NCBI GenBank assembly: GCA_022457065.1
Contig: JAJGBQ010000002.1
Coordinates: 3,720,001-3,784,000 of the forward strand
Length of the DNA stretch: 64,000 nt
Origin: Curvularia sp. ZM96
Taxonomy: Eukaryota > Ascomycota > Dothideomycetes > Pleosporales > Pleosporaceae
Reading direction: 5' to 3'
Shown: in pieces, positions 23,809 to 33,299 of the stretch
How the letters are laid out: each line of letters begins with the position of its first letter
Position numbering within the stretch: position 1 is the stretch's first letter
The notes under the pieces: model-generated
Database searches by the model: none
Seen by the model: the letters and a program-made list of their open reading frames with translations, nothing else
What the model was told of the DNA's origin: nothing
Translations under genes and position numbers: made by a program

Positions 23809-25824
23809 TCAACTATACCTCCCCGCTGCCCAACTTCCCCTACTCTCCCTCTTATCCCGTCCCTCCCAGGAAATCGTCACTTGGTTCGGCCTTCCCTCCC
23901 TCCCGTCTATATAGTCATACCGTATCCGTCTCCACCTGAGCGCTCTGTGCTCTTTAATCTCCTCTCCACTCATATTCAGTCCCTCCCCTTCCGCTATCTT
24001 CATCACAACAGGCCGCAACAGCATCGCCATGCTGAAATAACTATCATCGCGGACAATAGTCCGGTTTGCAAACAGCACGAGCAGACACAGCGCCAGCAGC
24101 TGGATAAAACATATCCCGCTCAGAATACTCAGCACGTACGGCCAATCGACGGCGAGCTGCTGGCCTTGCGAGGGCACAACCGTCTGCTGACTGATATTAT
24201 ACTTGATTCCGTGATCGTCAAACGCCGCAACCGCACCAATCGTAAACCGCATCAGCAAGTCTTCGACAGCCGATGCGTTCATGTTCGAGGGAGGCGACCA
24301 CTTGGACCCCTGGCTGTACGACCGCGATTGTCGGTCCATCCACAGGTTCCACGGAATACCCGTCCACCCCATTGCGCCGGCGGCTATGCGTGCGAATTCG
24401 TCGGTGCCGTACACGGCGGCTGCGTCGGCGGCACTGTGCACCGTGATGTCGTTTTTGGCGCCAACGGTGGTAGAAATAGGACTCAGAGTGCTGTTGCACA
24501 GGAAGAGGGACGTCTCGGTGACGCGGTCGCCTTGGTTCTGCAGCACGGTGAAGTTTGTACACCGCGGTCCGCAGAACATGGGCACAGAGGCGGTCCAGGT
24601 TACAGAGCCGCTGGCGGCTTCGGGGATGGTGTATTGTGTCCAGTTTTGTTCGCCGGGGCGGCGGGCGTTGACGTAGAGGGGGCCGTCGTCTGGGTCGAAG
24701 ACGGTGCCGTTGTCGCCGACTTGGAGTTGCTCGCAGGTTGCACGGGCGGTGACGTTGCGAGAGCTGCTGATGTAGTTTGTGTATGGGCGTGCGGGGTCGC
24801 GGTTGAAGAAGCGGTAGTGATAGGCCCCGTCTGCGGCGTAGATGGGTGTGCCGGCTAGGCCTGAGAGATCGTGTTGGATGTTGCTGAGGTTGAAGACCGG
24901 GTACGCTATGGCTTCCGTCCCGTAGGTCCATGCTGCTTCGAGGGAGGTCCCGTTCACCAGACTGTTGATGTCGTCTTGGGGCGCACTCTCATCTACATGC
25001 CACGCGTTGAGATTCGCGACACTGACGTCGCCGGGGAGAAAGAGCGGGATAGCGGAGTTGTTCATTGGCCAAAAGAGACTGAGCAGTGCAACGAGGATCT
25101 GAGACCCGATGTTGATGCACAGCCAGACGAGACACGCAAGCCACATCCATTTCGTGCCATCGTCTCGTACATCCTTGAACCACCGGAATCGCCGCAGCCA
25201 CTTTTTGCCCCGCAGTCCGGGCATCGAAATCACCATGAGCTTGGTCACTTTGGCCAGAGAGCCAAAGTGCAGAATGAGGTCGAATACTTCGAGACTGACA
25301 TAGCGCCGGGCGAGAAACGACCACCGGAAGAAGGAGGCGTAGTGTTTCAGTGAAGCCAGGAGGTTAAGACCCAGGCACAGCGAGATGCCGATTGTGAGGG
25401 AATTGAAGATTCGAACGTCGATTCTGGAGAGGACAACGGGATGTCGGAATCCTTCCCAGCCTTTGAGCGTAATGCACATTGCGGCACTGAAGAAGAATGT
25501 GATGAGGAGACGTCCCGCACCGGTTTTCAGGAGGGTTTTCCGCGCCTCGTTGTGGTCGAAGCGTTTGGCGTGGTGGGCGTGGTCCCGCTGTTTGGGGAGA
25601 TGGATTCCATCTTCGACGTCTAGGGGTGGGCTGTGGAGTTTTACATATGCTCCGCTTTTCGTTTCTATGATCTCGGGGGACATGACCATGGGGGGAGAGT
25701 ACAGCGGTGAGCTGTCGATGGGCTGCATGGCGACGTTTCCGCCATCGTAGCTGGTTGCTTCGGGGGATGTTATCAACGGCGTGTCATCGTCGTGTATGCT
25801 CTGGATTGTACGACTGCGCTCCAT
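23809..25824 (-). CDS. Multi-pass membrane protein with large extracellular loop
   Basis: A single uninterrupted frame of 671 residues. A Ser/Pro-rich cytosolic head of about 95 residues is followed by three hydrophobic spans (about 105-123, 136-157 and 226-251). A large loop of about 300 residues then carries many N-glycosylation sequons (NGT, NVT, NWT, NFT, NST, NAS) and cysteines. A fourth span follows (about 560-592; YVLSILSGICFIQLLALCLL), then a charged C-terminal tail. The topology is a plasma-membrane or secretory-pathway protein with a glycosylated ectodomain. It resembles uncharacterised membrane proteins common in Pezizomycotina; I cannot name a function. There is no sign of an intron, which is unusual here for a gene of this size. 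Confidence 0.88.
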   Translation of the reverse strand: MERSRTIQSIHDDDTPLITSPEATSYDGGNVAMQPIDSSPLYSPPMVMSPEIIETKSGAYVKLHSPPLDVEDGIHLPKQRDHAHHAKRFDHNEARKTLLKTGAGRLLITFFFSAAMCITLKGWEGFRHPVVLSRIDVRIFNSLTIGISLCLGLNLLASLKHYASFFRWSFLARRYVSLEVFDLILHFGSLAKVTKLMVISMPGLRGKKWLRRFRWFKDVRDDGTKWMWLACLVWLCINIGSQILVALLSLFWPMNNSAIPLFLPGDVSVANLNAWHVDESAPQDDINSLVNGTSLEAAWTYGTEAIAYPVFNLSNIQHDLSGLAGTPIYAADGAYHYRFFNRDPARPYTNYISSSRNVTARATCEQLQVGDNGTVFDPDDGPLYVNARRPGEQNWTQYTIPEAASGSVTWTASVPMFCGPRCTNFTVLQNQGDRVTETSLFLCNSTLSPISTTVGAKNDITVHSAADAAAVYGTDEFARIAAGAMGWTGIPWNLWMDRQSRSYSQGSKWSPPSNMNASAVEDLLMRFTIGAVAAFDDHGIKYNISQQTVVPSQGQQLAVDWPYVLSILSGICFIQLLALCLLVLFANRTIVRDDSYFSMAMLLRPVVMKIAEGEGLNMSGEEIKEHRALRWRRIRYDYIDGREGRPNQVTISWEGRDKRESRGSWAAGRYS

Positions 25825-27090
25825 CTTGGTCTCGCAAACGGACCTGGGATCTTGAGCCTTGAGTTCCCAGCCTGATGGTTGATTTTGAAGGTTGCTTGGA
25901 TTTACAACCTGGTGTATGTTAGGAAAAGAGGATCAAAATTTCCTGCTTCGTAAGCTGATCAGTGCTACTTACCGGTTGAGTATTATACTCAGTCAAGTTA
26001 AACTACACACATGCGTCTTAGTGTGTGATCGATGGATTAGAAAACAAACATTCAGCCTTGTCGAAAGCTCTACCCAGATTATCGCGAGTCGTTAGGCTAA
26101 GAGGCAGAGAAACGACGCTGGCGAAGTTGATTTATAACAAAGCAAGCCACTCTTATCACTTCTTCGTCACTTTCATAGGTTATCGAGTGTGGTGCCGGGG
26201 TGCATTGGGGGCTGAAAGAGGGCGGGTGGCCTGAGGAGGCGCACTCACAAGGCTCCTCGCTCGTCGATGGACAGCGAGCTGAGCAGTGCGAATTGCAGAA
26301 CCAGCCTATGAACTTGAACTGCGTGCGAATACAGGGACGCTAGAAAAGCATCCTGCATGCTCCGACGCTGTCGTCTTGCAGTACTGCTTTCATCGGTGCG
26401 ATAGCGATCGAGCCTATGCTCCTCCACGAAAAATCTGTACCCCATCATCCGGGAGGCTGGATCATAGACCGAAGTAGCTAGCCGTGCGATGAGATTGTTA
26501 TTGTTAGTTCACGCAATCTACGGGCCACGAGGCGAGTCCTCCTGGTGGGTCTTGCTGTCATGCTTGTGTATCTAGTGTCAAAGCCACAGTGCGGAAGTGT
26601 GGGGGCTGAAACAATCGCTTCGCGCGACAATAGAAAATCGCATGGTTATAGGAGAGGTATGGTAGGACGAGGTGGTATAGCGGGTCTATTAAGGGCGCAA
26701 TAAACTCCCTGTATTTCTCGTCTTGGCCAAAGCATCCAAGGGGATGGTGATGCGTTCCGCCTGAGTGGTTTACAAAGGAGGTATCTTACATACTCTTAGC
26801 TTATCTTAACAGCATATGACCAGACTTATCTAGATGCATCACCTTAAGGGGTTTGAAATATCATGGGGCTTAGAATTTGTAGACATAGGTAAAAGTCGTG
26901 CATTTGCTTGACTGTAGTCAAGGTACTGTGGACCAAAGGCCGTTGCAACATCAAACAAGGGAATGCAAAAATTCTGCTGCACAAAGCGCATCTAAAGTCA
27001 AAGATAAGACCATCTGGATCAATCAGCCTAATCTACCTTTATCCTGGCTGCCCACAACATCCCCTAGGGAGAAGAGGCAAAAAGAAAGGC
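25825..27090. other. Intergenic region before the tRNA gene
   Basis: No supported protein-coding gene. Small overlapping frames at 25892-26477 lack domains and splice support. Base composition becomes more AT-rich towards the tRNA gene, marking the approach to the island. Confidence 0.5.
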
Positions 27091-27097
27091 AAAAAAA
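27091..27097 (-). terminator. RNA polymerase III terminator
   Basis: A run of seven T on the minus strand begins 7 bases after the discriminator base of the tRNA-Leu gene. It is the expected Pol III stop signal and argues that the tRNA gene is, or recently was, a real transcription unit. Confidence 0.75.
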
Positions 27098-27103
27098 GAA
27101 TGT

Positions 27104-27251
27104 TGACAAGAGTGGGATTCGACTGTTGTGAATTAGCAAGATTGTTATTGGAGCTGATCAGAGATATAACTTACACCCACGCCCGTGAAGACTGCGGAGG
27201 ATGTTTAGAACGACCTAAACGCAGCGCCTTAGACCACTCGGCCATCTTGCC
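27104..27251 (-). tRNA. tRNA-Leu(UAG) with anticodon-loop intron and a GT-AG insert in the T-loop
   Basis: Reading down from 27251: acceptor GGCAAGA pairs with TCTTGTC and is followed by discriminator A (27104). The D-arm is GCC/GGC around GAGTGGTCTAA. Anticodon stem CTGCG pairs with CGCAG, and the anticodon is TAG (27217-27215). A 16-base intron (27213-27198) sits at the normal place, after base 37, and contains CTAAA, which pairs with TTTAG of the anticodon loop. A short variable arm of about 11 bases fits tRNA-Leu. The T-stem is GTGGG/CCCAC, but between T54 and T55 lies a 52-base insert (27174-27123). It begins GTAAGT, has a GCTAAT branch-like site and ends ACAG. Without it the arm reads GTGGGTTCGAATCCCAC. 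It could be a functional gene spliced twice, or a recent pseudogene. Confidence 0.88.
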
Positions 27252-27700
27252 GTAAGTAATTTATGGAGAATTGAAGAGTTTGTACGTTTATGAAAGCATG
27301 GTATGGGCGCTAGGTCTTGCTCTACCCAATGGCGTTCGGCATCTCGGCCCCTCTAAACCCCTCCTTTTTGGTTTTCAACAGACGATATGCCTCATTTTCG
27401 CGCCCGCAAAGAGCGGGGCATTCGCTTGTGCCTGCCCCGCTTTGTTCCGAGCCGGCTTCAAGACTCAACCGCAACCACCATTGAAACCAAGTTAGTGGGG
27501 ATCGCCATCTTCATACGCTCATTTTGAGTCAGACTCAACACTGACTGTAGGCATCTCCTCTCCTTATCACCTTGGTGTATCCACATCACTCGCCCTCACC
27601 TTTACCTATCTGCCCTACTACCTACCCACTTGATCCATATTCAAGGGCGACGAGTTTTTTTTGGAGGAAATTCAGAGAAAACCGAAACTCCTACGCAGCC
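27252..27700. other. Spacer between tRNA gene and small gene
   Basis: Bases 27540-27700 are CT-rich on the plus strand, consistent with a leader for the small gene starting at 27701. Nothing else is seen. Confidence 0.5.
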
Positions 27701-28124
27701 ATGCCACCTCCATCAGACGATCTGTTACTCTCTGTAAGTTACTAGGTACATAACTGGGTGTGCATATCAATCTGCAGTTTCGCACAATGCATCTTGTATA
27801 CCGAAGCATGATTATTTTAACATGCGATTACGTCGCTATTGTAGTATAAGGCTCTACATACCCTATATCATATAATTAGAGAAATTTGCTATGCCTATTC
27901 TCGCCTCTATCCGTGCTGTTATGTCGCTCGTTCGGCGGTCACTAACGGTAGCACAGCTTCAGACATCCCTCCGCAACGCACTGGCAACCTTTGGACCTAA
28001 CAGCATGCAATACCGAAACATCAAGCTCATGGTCGACGAGCACATGGCCAAGCTTGCTATGGATGCACTATCATTGTCTTCTGGCGAGGTGCAAAAGGCT
28101 GATGGAGACGTGTGCATGGATTGA
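27701..28124 (+). CDS. Possible small helical protein, 66 residues
   Basis: The proposed structure has exon 27701-27733 (MPPPSDDLLLS) and exon 27957-28124. They are joined across a 223-base intron that starts gtaagt, has a cactaacgg branch site and ends gcacag. Both ends are in phase 0. The 66-residue product has a helical middle (LQTSLRNALATFGPN, MQYRNIKLMVDEHMAKLAMDAL) and an acidic tail ending in VCMD. I do not recognise it. The long intron could hide another exon. It sits at the edge of the AT-rich island. The good splice signals and CT-rich leader favour a real gene. Confidence 0.5.
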
Positions 28125-29639
28125 GGTATTACGTGGGGGAAGCTGAGTAATATGGGATACTTTCCTGTACCAAACAATGTAGCCGCGAAGATCACTCACA
28201 ACATGCTATCCAACCATTCAAGAATCTTTTGATATAGGTATGCTCATACCAGTCAATTGGAAAGTGTAGCAGGAACGCTGTCGATATGAACGCCTCATTC
28301 CCGCCAGTACTCTAAGCAAGCTATAATATCTTAGTTTAATATAATAACATTATAACTACGCATATATAACGACATATAATAGCTATATATCTTTATATTT
28401 AAATAGGAAGTAATTTATGTTAAAGTTAACACTCGTCTCTTCTATGCTAGTAGACGGTAGATAACTAGTCATGGGCAGGAATAGTACTTTAAATTATAGT
28501 TATTTTTGTATAATATACCTTATTTCCAGCCAACTATATTAAAAAGCCTTTTGAGTCGCTGCTATAGCCTAAAGAAATGAAAAAGATATAGTAATTTCTA
28601 GTATAATATTGTTAAGCCTAGATGCTGCGTTAAGAGGTAGGGGAAATATGCATAGATATTTCGCTGCCCGCACTTCAACAGCCGCAGCTAGACTACACCT
28701 AATCTGCTCAACCTGCAGAATAGCCCGTCTAGACATATATAGTAGCAGGAAATTAAGATGATAGAGGAGAATACAGACTTACTCCCACCAATACTCTGTT
28801 TTAGCCTAATGACAAGAACTTAGGACGCGTTGGGCGTAGGGCGTAGAATCGAACACATTCTCAAGGACAGATGAACAACAAAGAGATTGCGTAACGGTCA
28901 CACGGAAAATCAAGAGACTAGGGGCACTTTGGTGACGGCAATAGTTGGCCTTATCTAAACCCCTCCTCTTCTAATACGCATATGGTACACCGCAAACACT
29001 AGTAACAAACTAAAAACCAGCATTGATAGAACGGACCCGAATTTCTGCATTTAGCAAGAATGTTATCTAGAGCCTACTTCCTAAGAAACCCTAAATAAAG
29101 TCATAGAATAAAGAGTGTTCCATCTAATACGCCGTACACCGTAAGCATCAAACCCCCCCCCAAGAGAGCGGCATCGAATAAGAATCCAAGACAAAGTAAA
29201 ACGATAGAGTGGCAGCGGATAGTAATATAACTCGAGACCTTCTCAAAACGCTAGACAATGCGCGGTTATAGTTGTCGTAGATGCGCCTACACAACTAGGA
29301 GACCCTTTAGCTAGATCTATACTCTTCGAGAACGAGTCTGAGAGATTAATTAACAAGCGTAGGCGTTCCACGGTTCTTCGCTCCAGGTAGAATGTGTAAA
29401 GGTTGAACGTAGCAGCGAGCAATAACTCAGAGAAGTGTAAGATTGATTCATGCCTTTCTATGTCTATCCTTAGGTTCTTCTTATATAAGCTAGCAGAGGC
29501 GTACCGTGGGATCGCCTACTCAACGCTCTCGCAGCACTGTGGTAGCGAAGGGTCTTCGCCAGGATCGTTGGGGTACTCTTGGCCCTGTGTGCCAACGACC
29601 CTCCGTCGAGTCGACGTCTCGACACTGTCGTGACGTCGC
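28125..29639. other. AT-rich island DNA, no intact gene
   Basis: From about 28300 to 28650 the sequence is strongly AT-rich, with runs such as tataatagctatatatc, and carries stops in all frames. 28650-29640 is less extreme but has no supportable frame. This looks like old transposon DNA decayed by repeat-induced point mutation, a process known in this fungal group. I can match no specific element. Confidence 0.5.
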
Positions 29640-30100
29640 ACCCTTACAGAATGTTCCTTTGGAAATAAAGCAAGCTGGTATTGGCCGGTTGAAGGTCTGA
29701 ATCCTTCATACCGGTTCTCCTTATATTCCTCGTTAAATTCTGCTGGGCTTAGAACACCGTTAGTGACCTTTCGCCAACTGCAGATCTGATCGAAAGGGAT
29801 GTCACCGAGGGCAGCGTATTCTTCTTCCTGGGGTGAGGATTATGCCCCTTCAAGATCTCCCAGCAGTAGAGCATGTTTGGTGTTGTGTGTATCTCGTATA
29901 TGCAGGCGTTGTCTTGTAACCGAGTGCGAACCCATTTCAAGGCGAAGTCGGGGTTCACTGTTGTTGAGACATAGGCGTCGTCATCGGGGCTGGCGCCCAA
30001 CCTATGAGATGCCTTTACACAGCAATCCGCCGGCTTGCTTTACGACCGAGGGATCTCGGAATTCTGCCCTAAAAACGAATGCTGGGCTGATCGTGATGTC
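29640..30100 (-). pseudogene. Relic of an ADP-ribosyltransferase (enterotoxin-A-like) domain
   Basis: On the minus strand, 30000-29749 encodes a piece with YVSTT followed by a DFALKWV helix, a YEIHTTPNM segment and a basic stretch. This is the pattern of the fungal proteins related to the A chain of heat-labile enterotoxin. Upstream of 30000, a fragment resembling the family's first strand (the part with the NAD-binding Arg) is cut off by a stop codon. Downstream, the glutamate-containing region lies in a different frame, so there is at least one frameshift as well. No signal peptide or intact start is present. The gene is broken and not expected to make an enzyme. Many plant- and insect-associated fungi carry such genes, often in AT-rich islands. 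Confidence 0.55.
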
Positions 30101-30137
30101 AAATCAAAAGTGCGTGGTGAATACTAGTAGAATATTA

Positions 30138-30216
30138 GTGTGGATGTAAACAAACGGTTGTGGATGTAAAAACAGTTGTGGATGTAAAAACGGTTGTGGA
30201 TGTAAACGGTTGTGGA
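30138..30216. repeat. 18-base tandem repeat, about four copies
   Basis: The unit is cggttgtggatgtaaaaa with slight length variation (16-18 bases). It is a minisatellite in non-coding island DNA. Confidence 0.85.
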
Positions 30217-30861
30217 GCAATCGCTGCTAGGATGCTGGTGTATGAGATTAGAAGAGTTGCTACGCAGATAAAATGCTAGGCAGGGAAGTCTGTTGTTGTG
30301 AGGAAACGGCTATGTAAACGGGCGCAGCTACCCATCTAAAAGTCTAGCTACTCGAATCACTCAGTCCTCTTGCACAACCGACGAAACCGGAAACCCTTCT
30401 GGTAAAACCACTCTTTCTAAAAGTAACTGTAGTTGTCACAGCTACCTATTCTTTACTGCGTACTTAGCACGTAGGACTCCACTTTTAAAAGCATTTGTAG
30501 TTGTCACAGTTATTTATTATTCACTGCGTTGATAGCTCATTGATTTTCCGGTTTTACTAGTTGTGTGAGAGCAATCCAATACTCTTCTTGCCTCCCACAG
30601 CCAAGGGTGGAGATCGCTGGTGCCTACTGGAGAATTAAGCCAATCACCCAATTTAGCTTAGTCTTGCCCTTTGCCATAGTTCCTACTGCACCTCAACCAT
30701 GATTCTGAGTGCACAAATTGCTACCTTGTCATCTTTGACCTACTTAAGGGGTGTGTTACGAGCTAAATCTGCGCAGGAAGACTATCAGTTTCCTCAGCAA
30801 TTTTCCTTTCAATCGTTTACCTGGTCCGCAAGTTCCCAGTATACTTGATTTCAATTGCGAC
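30217..30861. other. Non-coding stretch inside the island
   Basis: A loosely repeated phrase, taactgtagttgtcacagctacctattctt at about 30423 and gcatttgtagttgtcacagttatttatt at about 30490, shows two diverged copies of a roughly 65-base unit. Otherwise no gene is seen before the small frame at 30862. Confidence 0.45.
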
Positions 30862-31353
30862 ATGATTTCAATTGCGATGCGCCGATTCCTGCGCTATCTT
30901 TTTCCTAAGTGGATCTCCGCCGGTACGCCCTTATCAAATCTCTCCGTTAAACGGCTTCGAATTGAACCTTTAGAGGTTCACCTGCTTGAGCGCTCACTAA
31001 GTGCGCCATGGAGTTTTCACCTTAGCAGCGACGATGTCAGCAAAATACTTCAAGGGTCTATGCCGCGAGATTGGGATGATCAGTACATGTGTATAGCATA
31101 TGGGCCTGATGTGGAGGGGTACATTGTGCTCCATATCTGTCGGAGCATGGGATGTTATGAGCAGTTCCGACTCAAGGCAAAGTGTGAGAATGGTATCGAA
31201 AATGGAGCCAAAGTTATTGAGATCAAGTGGAACAAAGATCACGAACGCTGGACTGATGAGCAGGAGGCTAAGCGCAAAGTAGTAGCCTTTTGTAGAGCTC
31301 GTCTTGGTTGTGAGCTCGAGGATGTGTCAGAAAGGTTTACAGAAACTGTGTGA
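30862..31353 (+). CDS. Hypothetical protein in the AT-rich island
   Basis: An intron-less frame of 163 residues from the first in-frame ATG; a second ATG follows five codons later. Motifs seen are PWSFHLSSDDV, MPRDWDDQYMCIAYG, a CRSMGCYEQFRLK strand pair and a charged helical C terminus with HERWTDEQEAKRK. There is no signal peptide or membrane span. The layout (a short helix, then D-D-x-W/Y, then RS-x-G) loosely recalls a family of short uncharacterised proteins in Pleosporales genomes, but I cannot name it. The frame is intact amid broken neighbours, so it may be a recent insertion or still be selected. The duplicated phrase gatttcaattgcgacatgatttcaattgcg marks the start region. Confidence 0.5.
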   Translation: MISIAMRRFLRYLFPKWISAGTPLSNLSVKRLRIEPLEVHLLERSLSAPWSFHLSSDDVSKILQGSMPRDWDDQYMCIAYGPDVEGYIVLHICRSMGCYEQFRLKAKCENGIENGAKVIEIKWNKDHERWTDEQEAKRKVVAFCRARLGCELEDVSERFTETV

Positions 31354-31752
31354 TGGACAACTTGTGGCTTTAGAATATGTAACTTAAGCTGAACCTAAAC
31401 TAAGGAATGTATTCTAAGTATCACACCTGTATCGAGCAGCTTTGCGAAAACTGATTGCAATGATGAAGACTTCTGCATTATTTACAAGTGAGGCGACTGG
31501 GACACGACTAGTTGTCTACAGTCTATGACACAGAAGGGACGAGTGTTTACTTTGACGTGAACTGCTTTCCATCTAAGTATGAAGATATGTGGTCGTTGTA
31601 TGTCGTTATGTATGTGCAGTCATGATGTCGTTACATCGAGCTAAGATATCGTGGCTTGCTCAGAGTACTTGCGGGAATGAGGCGTTCATATCGACAGCGT
31701 TCCTGCCTATTTTAACGCCAAAAGAGGTGTCTTTGCCATTCTGGATAGTCTT
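31354..31752. other. Spacer inside the island, nothing seen
   Basis: These 399 bases separate the plus-strand frame ending at 31353 from the minus-strand frame ending at 31753. They presumably hold 3' ends. No repeat or gene is seen. Confidence 0.45.
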
Positions 31753-32523
31753 CTATACTGCAACAAGCTCTTTGTATTTCTCGTCCTCACTTTGATATTC
31801 GAGGGCCTTGAGAATACCATCAGTCTCATATGTCAGCCAATAAACGTTGTGATGTAGCTCCGCGAATTGGTTGGTTATGCCATAGTTAAGGCCGTTTAAT
31901 CGCAGAACCAGATTGAATTTTAGCACTGAAGCTTGTAGCCACGGAAGGATCATTCTGCTATCGCATGCCCATCCATCAGCCCCTACCGAAAGCAAAGTTG
32001 GAACGACACCAGCCTGGTTGGCTGCTTCGATGTCATTGACAATCGATTGTGTGAATCTGAATGCTCGGTAGGTGTCACTCCGGCGGGCACTCGTCGTCTC
32101 TAAGAAGCTGGTGTCTATTGTTGACGATGGAAGGTATCGTGTCGGGCAATCATAATAGGAATGTAAGACAGCGGAGCCACCGGAAAAGCCGCTCCATACG
32201 GCGTAATGCTCAAGAATCTTCCGTCCTAGTAACGGGAGCCCTTCCTCAAAGCTACCGGTACCTGCTTTCCATACTTTGGGCCTCTCCGCAGAGCTGCGGA
32301 CGATGATGATCACTGAGGGAGGTATACTTGCTTCTGCCTCTGCTGTTAAACAATATCTTGATGAGGTTCTGCGTTCGGTTTTCGCTCCTCCTTTGCATCG
32401 CTCTTCGTGCATAGCTAGCTGGTATAGATTCGCGTGGAAAATTCCACAGCCCTCTATTTTGCACGCCTGGCATGCGCGGAATCGAACGGCGTTTGATGTG
32501 CAGAGCACTAAGCGCGGCCTCAT
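31753..32523 (-). CDS. Unrecognised island protein, Cys/His-rich N terminus
   Basis: A minus-strand frame of 256 residues from the ATG at 32523. It opens with a segment holding CQACKIEGCGIFHANL and then a His and a Cys (MHEERC), which could be a degenerate zinc finger. The body has hydrophobic strands (PPSVIIIVRSS, VVPTLLSVGADGWACDS) and ends acidic and basic by turns. I do not recognise a family. A stop codon at 32562 separates it from another open stretch in the same frame upstream, so this may be the 3' part of a longer broken gene. It lies among transposon-like sequence. Confidence 0.35.
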   Translation of the reverse strand: MRPRLVLCTSNAVRFRACQACKIEGCGIFHANLYQLAMHEERCKGGAKTERRTSSRYCLTAEAEASIPPSVIIIVRSSAERPKVWKAGTGSFEEGLPLLGRKILEHYAVWSGFSGGSAVLHSYYDCPTRYLPSSTIDTSFLETTSARRSDTYRAFRFTQSIVNDIEAANQAGVVPTLLSVGADGWACDSRMILPWLQASVLKFNLVLRLNGLNYGITNQFAELHHNVYWLTYETDGILKALEYQSEDEKYKELVAV

Positions 32524-32559
32524 ATTCCGGTGCTGGGTTTGTTCCTTCAACAAACACAC

Positions 32560-33051
32560 TCAAGAGGTTGTTTCTCTCTCTCTCCATATTGGATCGTCCG
32601 TGTCGATATCGACAAGACTCTGGTTTGAGCTACTAGTGGTGCGTGTAGGTGCTGTTATGTCCTCAGCTTCTATGAGAACCTCGTCATCGTGTTCGTGTTC
32701 GATGGTGAGGTCTGTCATGTTTACTGTTGTGGTCCGGGTGGACATGGCCTTCTGGCGCTCAGTTTTCTTAACCTCATAGTCTGAGCATTTCGCAAGTAAT
32801 GCGAATCTCTCTGCGAAGTATGTAGAATCTTCCAAAAAGGCACCAGCAAGTGCTGTGCAAGTATGAGCTCGTCCATCGCTTGCCTCCAAGGCCTGGACGT
32901 GCTTTAAAGGAAACACGTCTCCAGTCCTTGCTGCGGTTATAGGATTGTTGATAAAATCTTCTGCAGCTCTTTGATTTTTCTGGTGTAAATGACCAATTTT
33001 TGCTATGACTAGCTGAGAGCTGGCATTTTCTTTTATCGATTCTATTTCAAT
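32560..33051 (-). pseudogene. Open fragment upstream of the island protein
   Basis: About 160 codons stay open in the same frame as the frame ending at 31753 and end at a TGA at 32562-32560. There is no ATG near the beginning. The content is helical, then Thr/Ser/Glu/Asp-rich (VLIEAEDITAPTRTTSSSNQ). It is probably the N-terminal part of a gene broken by the stop, or an exon of an unrecognised gene. Confidence 0.3.
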
Positions 33052-33206
33052 CAAGAAAATTGACCGGACGGTCCGATACGGCCAGGCACCATTGCTCGGA
33101 ACAATATCCGAAGCTTAAGAGGGAACTTTGTCTTTGGAAATGACATCGTAACTAGCAGTTCGTAACGGGTAATGATATACCAGGGCGTGGGAAGTAGTTC
33201 ACGCGT

Positions 33207-33281
33207 GTTGATATATATAAGGTCGAGATATGGGGAGTCGATATACGTGAGGTCGATATATATGACATCAACATATATGAG
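33207..33281. repeat. 15-base tandem repeat, five units
   Basis: Units of 15 bases (33207-33221, 33222-33236, 33237-33251, 33252-33266, 33267-33281) vary around gtcgatatatatgag. Every unit has exactly 15 bases, so on the minus strand they read as five-residue repeats of the form D-L-I-Y-I without stops. Confidence 0.85.
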
Positions 33282-33299
33282 GTCAAACTTGGCCATAAA

